The notes under the pieces are model-generated. The model made no database searches and was not told the origin of the DNA. It saw nothing but the letters and a program-made list of their open reading frames with translations. Both the position numbers and the translations under genes were made by a program. A DNA stretch of 55,004 nucleotides, taken from assembly GCA_004431415.1 (NCBI GenBank), contig QPMI01000285.1, positions 1 through 55,004 on the forward strand, written 5' to 3'. Origin of the DNA: Cyanophora paradoxa. Taxonomy: Eukaryota > Glaucocystophyceae > Cyanophorales > Cyanophoraceae. Positions 41,491-50,400 of the stretch are shown piece after piece (position 1 is the first letter of the stretch; every line of letters begins with the position of its first letter).

Positions 41491-41627
41491 GTGCGTCGGC
41501 ACACAGTTCATCGACATATGCATGTCTCAAGACAGGACTTCGGGGGTACGGAAAATTTGCGGTTGCGCGACGATTACGGCAGCGCGGCGGGCCAGGTTTC
41601 CCACCCGTGGGTTCCTGATAACGCTGC

Positions 41628-43430
41628 GTGTCAAGCTGCTCGGAAAGTCGCGCGCCGAGCCCACCCGACCCTTGTAGTCCGAAAGCGCTAGATAGGTCAG
41701 CCAGGAGCCGACGGATGGCCGAAAACAGCGCACCACCCCCCAGTAAGGCCGCTGAGACGAGCGGCCCGCCCCCGGATCGCCCGGGAGCGCCCCCGACCTT
41801 CACGGTCGCGTTTTTGAATGTCGAGAGCCTGACCAGCGTCCCCCGCCGCGTCTGGCTCACCCGGTGGCTTAAAAAGAGGCACATAGACGTTCTAGGCCTC
41901 GTGGACCACCGCCTCAGCCCTAAAGAGATCGCCGCCTTCGCCCGCCGCGTCGGCCCGCACTGGTCCGCTCACATCCCCCCAGCAGCGAACCCGCGCCCGG
42001 ACACTTGGAGCAGAGGCACTGGCTTCATCGTGCGCAACCAGATCCCAGGCCTCCCCGGTGCCCAGGCCGAGCTCGTCCCCCTCGCGCCCCGCGCGGGCCT
42101 GCCCGCGCACGATGTTACAGTTCTCCGCCTTGGCAGCGCCGATCACAACTATTACATCGCGTGCGTCTACGCCGCGAACGCCGTAGACGCGCAGCGCCGC
42201 CTCGCCGCAGGTCTCCAAGCTTCACTAACGGAACCCACGATCCCTCAAGGCGCCTCGCTGATCCTCGGCGGCGACTTCAACGCTTACGCCCAGCCGCTCC
42301 TCGAGAGCCGCCGCCGCGCAACCGGCGCGCCGCCCCCGCCGTTCGCTCACTGGGCAGAGATGCTCGCAGACCTCGGTCTTCAAGACGAGCACCGCCGTCG
42401 CCGCCCCGAGGAACGTATCTACACGCGCTGGCACAACAAGACCAGCCGCTCGAGCACAAACGCAGCCCGCCTCGACCACGTCTTCCTCTCGGCTGACCTC
42501 TGCGCCGCGGCAGAGAAAGTGGGCGTCTTCCGCACCGCCGGCCAAGCGCCGCGGCCAGACCACGATGCCGTTTACGCGCGCCTCTTCACGGGGGCTAAAC
42601 CCGTGACCAAATCATCCCGCTTCCGCCTGCAAGACCGCGTCCTCGCCCGCCCGGACTTCGACAAACGCGTTCGCGCGCTCATCGCTGACTCGCTCGCGGC
42701 GCAGCCCCCGCGACGGACGCACGAGTGGCAACGCTGGCTCGACAAGCTCATCACCGACATCCGGTCCATTGCCCACTCTCTCCGCCCGCGCGCTAACTCG
42801 GAACTCCGGGAGGCGCGCGAAGCCGTCGCAGACATGTGGGCAGGCGCCGAACAGGCGCTGCAGGAAGCCGGCCGCGATACCGAAGCCGAGGACGGCGCGG
42901 TGGCGCTCATCGGGTACCTGGCCCTCGAGGAAGCCAAGCTGGACGCGGCCGAGGCCGCCTTCCACTCCCGTAAGAACCTAGAACGCGCGCTCTCCGGAGC
43001 GGTCACCATCCCCCCCGACCTTGCCCGCCACATGCGCTACGCCGGCGCTGACCACGAAATGCGCTCGATGCAGCCGTACCCCCCGACCCCGGACACACCG
43101 CCCGCCTCCGATCACGCGACGATGACGGGGTACGTCAAGGCGTACTACACCGAGCTTCTCACCGCTCAGCGCCCCCTACCCCCCGACCTCCCCCCCCCAC
43201 CTGCGCCCGGCCCCGCCGCCGGCCCCGTACCCCCCCCTCCACCGTCCTCCGGACGCGGCGAAGCCCGCCCGTCCTCTCCACCTCCCCCGGGGCCAGTGCA
43301 GAAACGTGCACGCTCGGATCCCTCCCGTCCGCTGCCCGAGCCAGACGAGGCTCGCCCGGACCCGGCCCCCGCGCCGGACCCCACACATAGTAAAATGCGG
43401 AGTTTTAACCCTCGGCTTAATCTTAATTGA
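41628..43430 (+). pseudogene. LINE retrotransposon ORF2 fragment: endonuclease (EEP) domain, truncated by right Polinton
   Basis: The frame is open from 41628; the ATG at 41715 (MAENSAPPPSK) is a sensible start. EEP motifs follow in order: VAFLNVESLTS, a LGLVDHRLS strand where the usual catalytic Glu appears as Asp, LILGGDFNAY, LDHVFLSADL and RPDHDAVY. A helical region follows (about 42700-43140), then a Pro-rich stretch. Reverse transcriptase is missing: at 43382 the host sequence stops in a Pro-rich linker and the Polinton terminal hairpin begins, supplying the last codons and the stop. The rest of the LINE probably lies beyond the inserted Polinton. EEP nucleases nick the target DNA for target-primed reverse transcription. 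Confidence 0.85.
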
Positions 43431-43667
43431 TTTTGTTGATATATCTCGTATATTCTATTTCAATCAATCGATAATCTGTGTATATCTTATCGAATATTCA
43501 ATTATTTCGATTATTTTGTATTCTTTTCGATATTTTATCGTAAATTTCTCTTATTTTCCGATTAGTCTTACTGAGTTAATCGATAATCTGTATATATTTC
43601 CGAATAATATAACTGAATCTCAATTAGATCTTGCCTCTGGTTAAAACTCCGCATTTTACTATGTGTG
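43382..43667. repeat. terminal hairpin of right Polinton (boundary with LINE)
   Basis: Perfect 29-bp arms lie at 43382-43410 and 43639-43667 (reading CACACATAGTAAAATGCGG inward) with a 228-base AT-rich loop. The core TTTTAACCCTCGGC, and GCCTCTGGTTAAAA on the other arm, is shared with the left element's terminal hairpin; both are followed inward by TGTGTGATT. The GC-rich LINE ends exactly at its outer edge. Confidence 0.8.
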
Positions 43668-43918
43668 ATTGGTCTTTTTGTTAATTGATTTAATCGATAT
43701 TATATTCATGTACTTTCTCGATTAAATTTAATTAAATTTAATTCATTTAATCGGAAATATATCGCTAAACTCGATTAAGATCCATAAATGATTCATTTGT
43801 TAAATAAAACAAATCGATCTCTTATTGAATCCAATCGTAATTATACATGAAACTTATATGATTTTATCATTGTTTTGTTGAGTCTAAGGGGGGACCCTTA
43901 GGTTTTTTGAAATAATTG
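43668..43918. repeat. TCGATTAA-rich subterminal tract, right Polinton
   Basis: AT-rich stretch with recurrent TTTAATCG/TCGATTAAAT words and a short palindrome CTAAGGG-GGGA-CCCTTAG at 43884-43901. It is equivalent in place to 20300-20571 but does not align with it. No gene. Confidence 0.45.
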
Positions 43919-43919
43919 G

Positions 43920-44209
43920 GTGTGACAGGTGTGACAGGTCTATCCAAAACTTTTGATAGTTCATTTTTAGGTTATTGAAAAGTTTGGGATAGACCTGTCA
44001 CACCTGTCACACAAACCATTTTCAGTAAGATCCTCTTTTATAATGAAAAACTCAGTAACAATATGAAAGAAGTTTATCTATGTAATTCTACTTAAATAAA
44101 CAAATGAAATAATCGAGTGTGACAGGTGTGACAGGTCCATCCCAAACTTTTGAGAGTTCATTTTAGTGCTATAGAAAACTTTGGGATAGACCTGTCACAC
44201 CTGTCACAC
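43920..44209. repeat. two GTGTGACAGG hairpins, right Polinton
   Basis: The first hairpin has perfect 26-bp arms at 43920-43945 and 43987-44012. The second has 35-bp arms at 44117-44151 and 44175-44209 with two mismatches. Each arm itself contains a doubled word (GTGTGACAGGTGTGACAGGT). They occupy the place that GTTGACTAAG hairpins hold in the left element. Confidence 0.85.
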
Positions 44210-44305
44210 AAACCATATTCAGTAAGGACCTCATATATTGTGAAAATCTCAGTGTTAGTTGGTGTAGTTGATTCAAAAAATGCATTTTATACTCTGATTC
44301 ATTGT

Positions 44306-44461
44306 TATTTCCTGTGAAATTTGAGTCAACTCAACCCACTTAGTCAACCCTTGCATTGAATTCGTAACAAAATCCATATACTATTACTACTTTTACGATT
44401 AATATGAGTCAACCTTGAGTCCACTTTAATATAAATATTATATAATAGGGGGAATCTAGGG
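44306..44461. repeat. 156-bp inner terminal inverted repeat, right Polinton
   Basis: Identical to the reverse complement of 19823-19978. It contains one arm of the GTTGACTAAGTGGG hairpin family (about 44325-44350). Confidence 0.9.
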
Positions 44462-44714
44462 GAATGTTGAGTTTTAGTGTAAGGAAATCGAACATTATTC
44501 TAATTATTTGACATTGCTTAATGTAGGGTGCATTCACATTATGGCTTCATCATACAGTAGAATTCTATCGTAAAAAACGTCCGGAATCCGGAAAATAATC
44601 ATTGTAGAAAGCTACTGTAGTAAAAGGATATATTATGTCCTTTTGTAACAGTAGCTGATCAATGTTATTGTTAGATACCAAAGGAATCCTTTCAAAACTC
44701 ATTATAGAAACCCA
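44462..44714. other. non-coding AT-rich spacer before SpeD gene
   Basis: About 250 bases downstream of the SpeD stop. It has a loose inverted pair around CTACTGTAGTAAAAGGATAT and TATGTCCTTTTGTAACAGTAG (44613-44652), which may be a 3'-end hairpin for the convergent minus-strand genes. Confidence 0.4.
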
Positions 44715-45113
44715 TCAAAACGGAAATCTATCATGTTTATGTCTTTCAGTCTTCTCAAATGTGAGGAAATTCATTGTTTTATCGATCTCATCTGCTACTG
44801 CTTGTGTTTTATGCTGAGCTTCTTTACCACAACTAAATATATCAATTGCTAACATGCCTTCATTGGAATAACAATGAGCTGTACAGTGGCTTTCATCTAA
44901 TAGCAGAACCAATGCAAAACCAGGAGGTGATACTTTGCCATCAAATATCTCACAGTGTTTATGAACAATCCTAATACCTTGTCTCAATATAGCTTGTTCA
45001 AGGGTTCCCATAATCCAATTACCTAGAAAACTAACATGCTCATGTCCTGTTGCAATAGCTGATTTAGCTTTGTAATCAAGCATAACATGAAAGCCTCTGT
45101 ATTTAGTCTTCAT
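44715..45113 (-). CDS. speD: S-adenosylmethionine decarboxylase proenzyme (SpeD-like)
   Basis: A complete 132-residue ORF. It carries the signature of prokaryotic-type AdoMetDC: GFHVMLDY near the start, then DESHCTAH (residues 73-80) and AIDIFSCG (89-96). Relative to Bacillus-type SpeD the self-cleavage Ser (S75, after Glu), the His five residues later (H80) and the Cys twenty residues later (C95) are all present at the right spacing. The family cleaves itself to create a pyruvoyl cofactor and then decarboxylates S-adenosylmethionine for spermidine synthesis. Some relatives in phages act on ornithine or arginine instead, so the substrate is open. It is the outermost gene at this end of the Polinton and runs in the same direction as the four genes next to it. 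Frame intact. Confidence 0.88.
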   Translation of the reverse strand: MKTKYRGFHVMLDYKAKSAIATGHEHVSFLGNWIMGTLEQAILRQGIRIVHKHCEIFDGKVSPPGFALVLLLDESHCTAHCYSNEGMLAIDIFSCGKEAQHKTQAVADEIDKTMNFLTFEKTERHKHDRFPF

Positions 45114-45142
45114 TAAGAATACCTAAGAAAAATTAATTAAAC

Positions 45143-45415
45143 CTAATCGAACCGAATGCAAACATCCCTATATTCCACTGTGATTGATGAAGTAGCCCTT
45201 TTCCTATAAGCCTGAGAATGCTTTTTGTTGCATTCCCTGCATCCTGATCCCTTCACATGATTAAAGGGATATGTTAGGATCACCTTGTTACACTGCAAAC
45301 ATCTAACAGATACTTTCTCTTGAGCTTTGATGTAATGTGTCTCACTGTAATCGAATTTATCTTTACCATGGACTGTCATAGCAGCATCAATAAACTTTTT
45401 TGTTTTACTATCCAT
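45143..45415 (-). CDS. DUF723-like zinc-binding protein, 90 aa
   Basis: The protein shows 'F-x-x-AMTVHGKDKFDYS...VSVRCLQCNKV...F-x-H-x-KGSGCRECN', the repeat found alone or attached to nucleases in large DNA viruses and phages (DUF723-type treble-clef zinc finger). Two CxxC pairs (CLQC, CREC) bind zinc. No catalytic nuclease domain is attached here. It may bind DNA; role unknown. It lies 29 bases upstream of the SpeD gene. ATG at 45415 preceded by TATATAGAGT. Frame intact. Confidence 0.65.
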   Translation of the reverse strand: MDSKTKKFIDAAMTVHGKDKFDYSETHYIKAQEKVSVRCLQCNKVILTYPFNHVKGSGCRECNKKHSQAYRKRATSSITVEYRDVCIRFD

Positions 45416-45437
45416 ACTCTATATATAACCAATATTC

Positions 45438-46271
45438 TTATGGAGCAGTATCCTGCCCGAAAATGGGGAAATATCGATTTGTCCCATAGTATTCAGCATA
45501 GGTATTCTGCTTTGCAATAAAATCGGTTCTCTCAGCATATAATACACACTTGTAGATACCAAACTTGGTGGCTCTCACTAAGAACTGATAGTCTTCCAAA
45601 CCGAAATTGACTCCATGATAAGCAATTCCGAAATTATCATATGGGGTGATCACTACTGCAAAGTTGGGAGTTCCACCTTCAACTTGGCATACAGCATAAA
45701 CATCTGGTGGGATATCCACAACAACCTTGTAGTGATCACCAATCTCAACAAGAGAGTCTACTACTGCTGTTTGTTCATTCACAACAATGGGGAATATCTT
45801 TATAATGTATGGGGCATTCATGCTGGGGACATAGGTTCGAATTCTTGTGTTGGGATCAATGGGATTGGGTTGATCATTCACAAATAAAGGCGCTCCAACA
45901 GCCCCACCAACCCGAAGACCATCACCAATATAAGCTCCCCCCGATTTGCAGTTAATAGCTCCCGACCTAGATTCAAAAGAATAAGTAGACAGAGGATCTC
46001 CATAGCTATCTGGGTCTCCATAATGAGCAGAAAAGTTTGCATTTGTGACAAGTAGCTTAGTTGTCTTAACTATTCCATTATTTTTATCACATCTGAGTTC
46101 CTGTAATCTCAGCTTGTGGGTGGAACCAAAGGTGTTCATTGTAGGTTGGACCTCTGTTGATTGGAGACCCTCTACATCATCAAAGGTAGCATGCTGTAAA
46201 ACATGGTTTGCTGGGGCAGCTAATGATAGTTGAGGTGTAATAATTCGTTCAAGTGGGGGTTGCTCAGCCAT
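45438..46271 (-). CDS. unknown beta-rich virion-like protein, paralogue A
   Basis: A complete 277-residue ORF related to the neighbouring gene at 46295. The shared block is 'LR-x-x-ELR-x-DKN-x-G-VKTT-x-LLVTNANF' (residues about 52-84), followed by a SGGAYIGDGLRVGG turn, as in its paralogue (SGGAFIGGGCRISG). The rest looks beta-rich and could fold like a virion surface or fibre-attachment protein, but no family is recognised. The leader CTTTAATGTAAA lies just before the ATG. Confidence 0.55.
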   Translation of the reverse strand: MAEQPPLERIITPQLSLAAPANHVLQHATFDDVEGLQSTEVQPTMNTFGSTHKLRLQELRCDKNNGIVKTTKLLVTNANFSAHYGDPDSYGDPLSTYSFESRSGAINCKSGGAYIGDGLRVGGAVGAPLFVNDQPNPIDPNTRIRTYVPSMNAPYIIKIFPIVVNEQTAVVDSLVEIGDHYKVVVDIPPDVYAVCQVEGGTPNFAVVITPYDNFGIAYHGVNFGLEDYQFLVRATKFGIYKCVLYAERTDFIAKQNTYAEYYGTNRYFPIFGQDTAP

Positions 46272-46294
46272 TTTACATTAAAGGGATATATCTT

Positions 46295-47149
46295 TTATGG
46301 GGTTGGGTCATCAATTACATCTGGTTCCATGTAAAATCCTGTTGTGAATATATCAGCAACATTTACCCCACGAAGTGCTGATACAGCTGCTATATCTGTT
46401 CTCAGTCCCATAATCATAGTATTGTATACTCCAACCTCAGTGACAAACAGATCATAGGTAAATGTCAAATTGTTATAAACACAATATCCTCTGCCAAAAT
46501 GGTTCGAAGCTTGAACAAAGAATAAGTAGTTGTGTCCTGGTTGATTATTATTGGCTCTACACATGGAAAGCATTGCAGTGGGAAGAGGAATATTTCTTCT
46601 TACTCGATCAGTTCCTGTAATGGAAACCAATTCTGAATTTTCAAGAGTGACAGATGATGCAACATAGAAATGCAGAAAAGGTTGCTGTGCAACTGGTGTA
46701 TAGAAACGTATTCGTTGGGGATTCTCTACATTTTGTTCAAGAGTATCTGGGACATCATTATACGAAATTGAGGATGAAAGTTGACCTGAAATTCGACAGC
46801 CACCCCCAATAAATGCTCCTCCTGATCTCACAGTAACAGCTGCAGAATTCTTGTCGAAATCAAGGGCTTTCAGATCAACACTGTAAGCATCTGGACCTCC
46901 ATTAGTAGGTTGGAAGAAGTTTGCATTTGTGACAAGGAGTCGAGTTGTTTTCACCACACCTGAATTCTTATCAGCTCTCAGCTCTTTAACTCGAATAATC
47001 GAATTCTTATCAAAGGAGTTACCATTGGAATTGGGTCTCTCTGTGGATTCTAAACCACGAACCTCATCATTAACTTCATGCTGGCGAAAATGCATTGCAG
47101 GGGATCCAAGGGAATATATAGGCAGTTGAACTCGATTATATTCACCCAT
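46295..47149 (-). CDS. unknown beta-rich virion-like protein, paralogue B
   Basis: A complete ORF. The frame is open from 47188, but the ATG at 47149 (MGEYNRVQLPIY) is preferred because it follows AGTAAAAGAAGCA, the element's leader motif, and avoids overlap with the next gene. 284 residues. It shares the 'V-KELRADKNSGVVKTTRLLV' block and the Gly-rich SGGAFIGGG turn with paralogue A, so the pair arose by tandem duplication. Beta-rich; function unknown. It lies with fibre genes, so a structural role is likely. Confidence 0.6.
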   Translation of the reverse strand: MGEYNRVQLPIYSLGSPAMHFRQHEVNDEVRGLESTERPNSNGNSFDKNSIIRVKELRADKNSGVVKTTRLLVTNANFFQPTNGGPDAYSVDLKALDFDKNSAAVTVRSGGAFIGGGCRISGQLSSSISYNDVPDTLEQNVENPQRIRFYTPVAQQPFLHFYVASSVTLENSELVSITGTDRVRRNIPLPTAMLSMCRANNNQPGHNYLFFVQASNHFGRGYCVYNNLTFTYDLFVTEVGVYNTMIMGLRTDIAAVSALRGVNVADIFTTGFYMEPDVIDDPTP

Positions 47150-47188
47150 TGCTTCTTTTACTAAGAAGTAAAGAAAAATAAACTGCAA

Positions 47189-47494
47189 TCAAGCCAAAGT
47201 GATTAAATTCGATCCAAGGGATTGGTAGGCAACTGAAAGTGATTGAAGGTTGGATGTCATCGCTTTGAGGTTAGAATCACATTCACCATATTTTTTTACT
47301 GGGTCACCATGAGCCGATTGCGCAAGGACATTAACCAAGAGGTTTTTATACTCATTTACAACTGGTGAGAGCTTGTTAGTTTGCTGAATCGTTTTTTCAA
47401 CTGTTTGTAATGCGTTTACAAGGGTGATTGTATCGAAAGAAAGCGCAACAGGCTCAGTTGAATAGGTGGTTCCACCAAGAGGATAGGTCGCCAT
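47189..47494 (-). CDS. small helical protein, 101 aa, unknown
   Basis: The ORF starts MATYPLGGTTYSTEPVALSF and continues in a long helix (LVNALQTVEKTIQQTNKLSP) with a single Cys. It is four bases beyond the stop of the fibre gene and 40 bases before the next start. It could be a fibre-assembly or attachment protein by position only. Frame intact. Confidence 0.55.
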   Translation of the reverse strand: MATYPLGGTTYSTEPVALSFDTITLVNALQTVEKTIQQTNKLSPVVNEYKNLLVNVLAQSAHGDPVKKYGECDSNLKAMTSNLQSLSVAYQSLGSNLITLA

Positions 47495-47497
47495 TTA

Positions 47498-50400
47498 TTA
47501 TACTTTGACATTTTTAATTTGGTCTATTTGATCCTGTAGATCTTTGCATTTTTGGGACAACTCCTTCACAGCTTCAATGAGAACTGGAATTAAACCTGTG
47601 TATTCAAGAGATAGGTAGCCATCGTCTTTTTTAACATTAACTACCTCTGGTATTACCTTTTGAACATCTTGTGCAATTAAACCTAATTTAACTCCATCTT
47701 TTTCACTTCCAATTCGTTTAAAACTCACTCCCTCTAATTTCTCTATTGCTGAAAGAGCGCCGGTTATCTTTTTAATATCTGTTTTGTATCTTATGTCACT
47801 TCCTTGTGTTAAATAACCTCCAATCCACATCCATCCTCCATGATACATGTAACAAATATCAGTATCTTGTTCATTTCGGAATACAAGGGGAATATCTCCC
47901 CCTCCTTTCAAATATGTAGAAGTTTGGTTACCGAAATGGATACGATGGTATCCATCACTTGAACTAAACCAAGTCCCCACAGTTCCTGTTAAGATATTTG
48001 GTTTACTATAAACGTTATTCCAATGAATATAGCCGGTGTGACCACCATAACTATTTCCTACCCAAATTTTCATGTAACTAATACCCATAATATGAACTCT
48101 TCCAATCTTTGGTCTAATCCGAATAGTGAGGAATCTATTTCCAAGATGTATTGGAACATTATTTATACCACTGTGGTTACCATCAGGAGATGTGGCGTAT
48201 GGTTGATAACTATTCACTGATGTAATAAAAACTTCATTCCCTTGTCTATTAACTCCCCAAATTTCAAAAAGTCGTGAGTTAGTCCAAGGTAAATAGGTTA
48301 AAAATGCTGTTCCTGTGTGGTATCCATCGGGTATATCGAAGTCAATCCAAGCGGTAGATGTTTGATCATCCGTTTGATTATTATAGACATATGAACCATA
48401 ATTATAATATGGATCCCATGCTGAACTCCATGCCCATGTCCAACCCTCAGAACATCTATTAAATGCAATACCTCCTACTGTTTTATCTGCTGTGTGAAAC
48501 TTTGGAACAGCATTACCATTTATTTGAAGATCTGTTGTCGCATTAATAGTGGGTGCTGTAATAGTGTTTTTCACCCAAAAGTTACCATTGTTATAAGACT
48601 TTAAAATTGCTCCATCTGCTGAGTCTCTAAATTCAATTGACACACCGTCACCATTCGGTCTCCCTCGTATATATGTGCAATCGCCATTACCAAACCAAAT
48701 TCGCTCGACTGCATCTACTGATTTTAACCATGTATTTGTTGGCCATGTTGCTGTTCCTGGGAGGTCTGCGGCTGAGTAAAATGATGGTTTGCTATATACA
48801 TTATCCCAAGAGATCATCCCAACCTCATTATCTGTTGCCCTCTGTCTACTCCACCCAAAAACACCTGTAAGATGGATTCTACCTTTTCGACCTTGAACAT
48901 ATATTTTTGTGTAAAACTCACAGTTAATAGAGATGAAAAGTATACTGGATTGTGTTCCATCATGTACTGATGCTTGAATACCTTGATAAACATTTAAACG
49001 CCGAAGGAAATGTTGATTACCATTAGCTGTTTGACCATAGATGTCAAAATATCTACAATTAGACCAACACATGGTTTGAATATAAAACGTTTTCATTCCT
49101 GTGGGGACATTCCACCTCATCCAACAAGCGCTACAATCTTCATCATTTTGTGGTGTTGTATAACATCCTGTTTGTCCGGTTCTTGGTGTCCATCCTAAGT
49201 TCCAATTATTTGCGCTTCTATCTGTCGAAACCACATCTAATTGGTCGAAATCGTAACCTTTTGGTATTGTGGTTCCACCAATTTGTAAAGTGGTAGCATT
49301 CACAGTTCCTGTTACAGTTCCACCTGTAAGAGGTAAATAATTCCCAAGAGCTGCTGTTAATTCGGTATCTGTTACAACATCTGTAAGAGCTAATTGTAAT
49401 TCTGTATTTGTTACATAATCTTTGTTTTCTAAATAATCATCTGTAACAACACCAGAGAGGGTCTCATTGTGTAAGTTTTTTGCTGCCATCCTCTGATTGA
49501 CTTCTAAGGCTCCTCCTGCTAATGTTTTAATCCAGGACATTTCGCATTTCCCATAGTTATCTGATGGTTGTCCCGCAAGTGGGACATAATTGAATTTGGA
49601 TCGACTGAATATTATTTTAGGTCTGGAGCCATCAGTTGCACTGACATCTGTTACATTTACTTGCATAATGGCATCCTTGTCATCATATGCTGCTGGATCA
49701 GATGGGAGAGGTGGTAATCCTGATGTCAATGGGATGTCCTCATTATAATAACTTGTTAAGAAGATGCCTGGTTTGGTATCAATCACCCCAACACCACCTG
49801 CTGAAATCATTTGGATTCTTGTTGGTTGTTTGATGTATAATTCACCTTCCATTGTGGTCCCTCCATCAATGCCTTTTCGATTGACATAATAATCATTTAG
49901 TTGTAGCCTTTCAGGTATGGTATTACTCTGGTAGAGACTCACACCATTTGTAAAGTCTGTCAAAATATTGCCTGCTGATGAAAACCTGGGCTGCTGGTCG
50001 ATTTCACTCCAAGGGTGTCTGTGGTTACTGTTGGTGATCTGGGAATAATCATGAGTATGGGAATCAGGAGGGAATGTTAGTGGTCTATCTGTGATATGCT
50101 CCCATAAATGTGTGTGATCAAAATCTGTGATCTCTGATTTAGTATGAGTGTGGTTACTGTTGGTGATCTGGGAATAATCATGAGTGTGAGCAACAGGTGG
50201 AAAGGTCAATGGCTTGTCTGTGATATGCTCCATAAGTGATTGTGAGAACTGGGAGGGAATGTCAATGGCTTGTCTGTGATATGCTCCCATAAGTGATTGT
50301 GAGAACTGGAGGGAATGTCAATGGCTTGTCTGTGATATGCTCCCATAAGTGATTGTGAGAACTGGGAGGGAAGGTCAAAGGTTTATCTACAATATTCGAC

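Noticed and set aside
43920-44209. CRISPR-like repeats
   Set aside because: The repeats are inverted, only two units, without unique spacers of constant length; the setting is a eukaryotic virus end.
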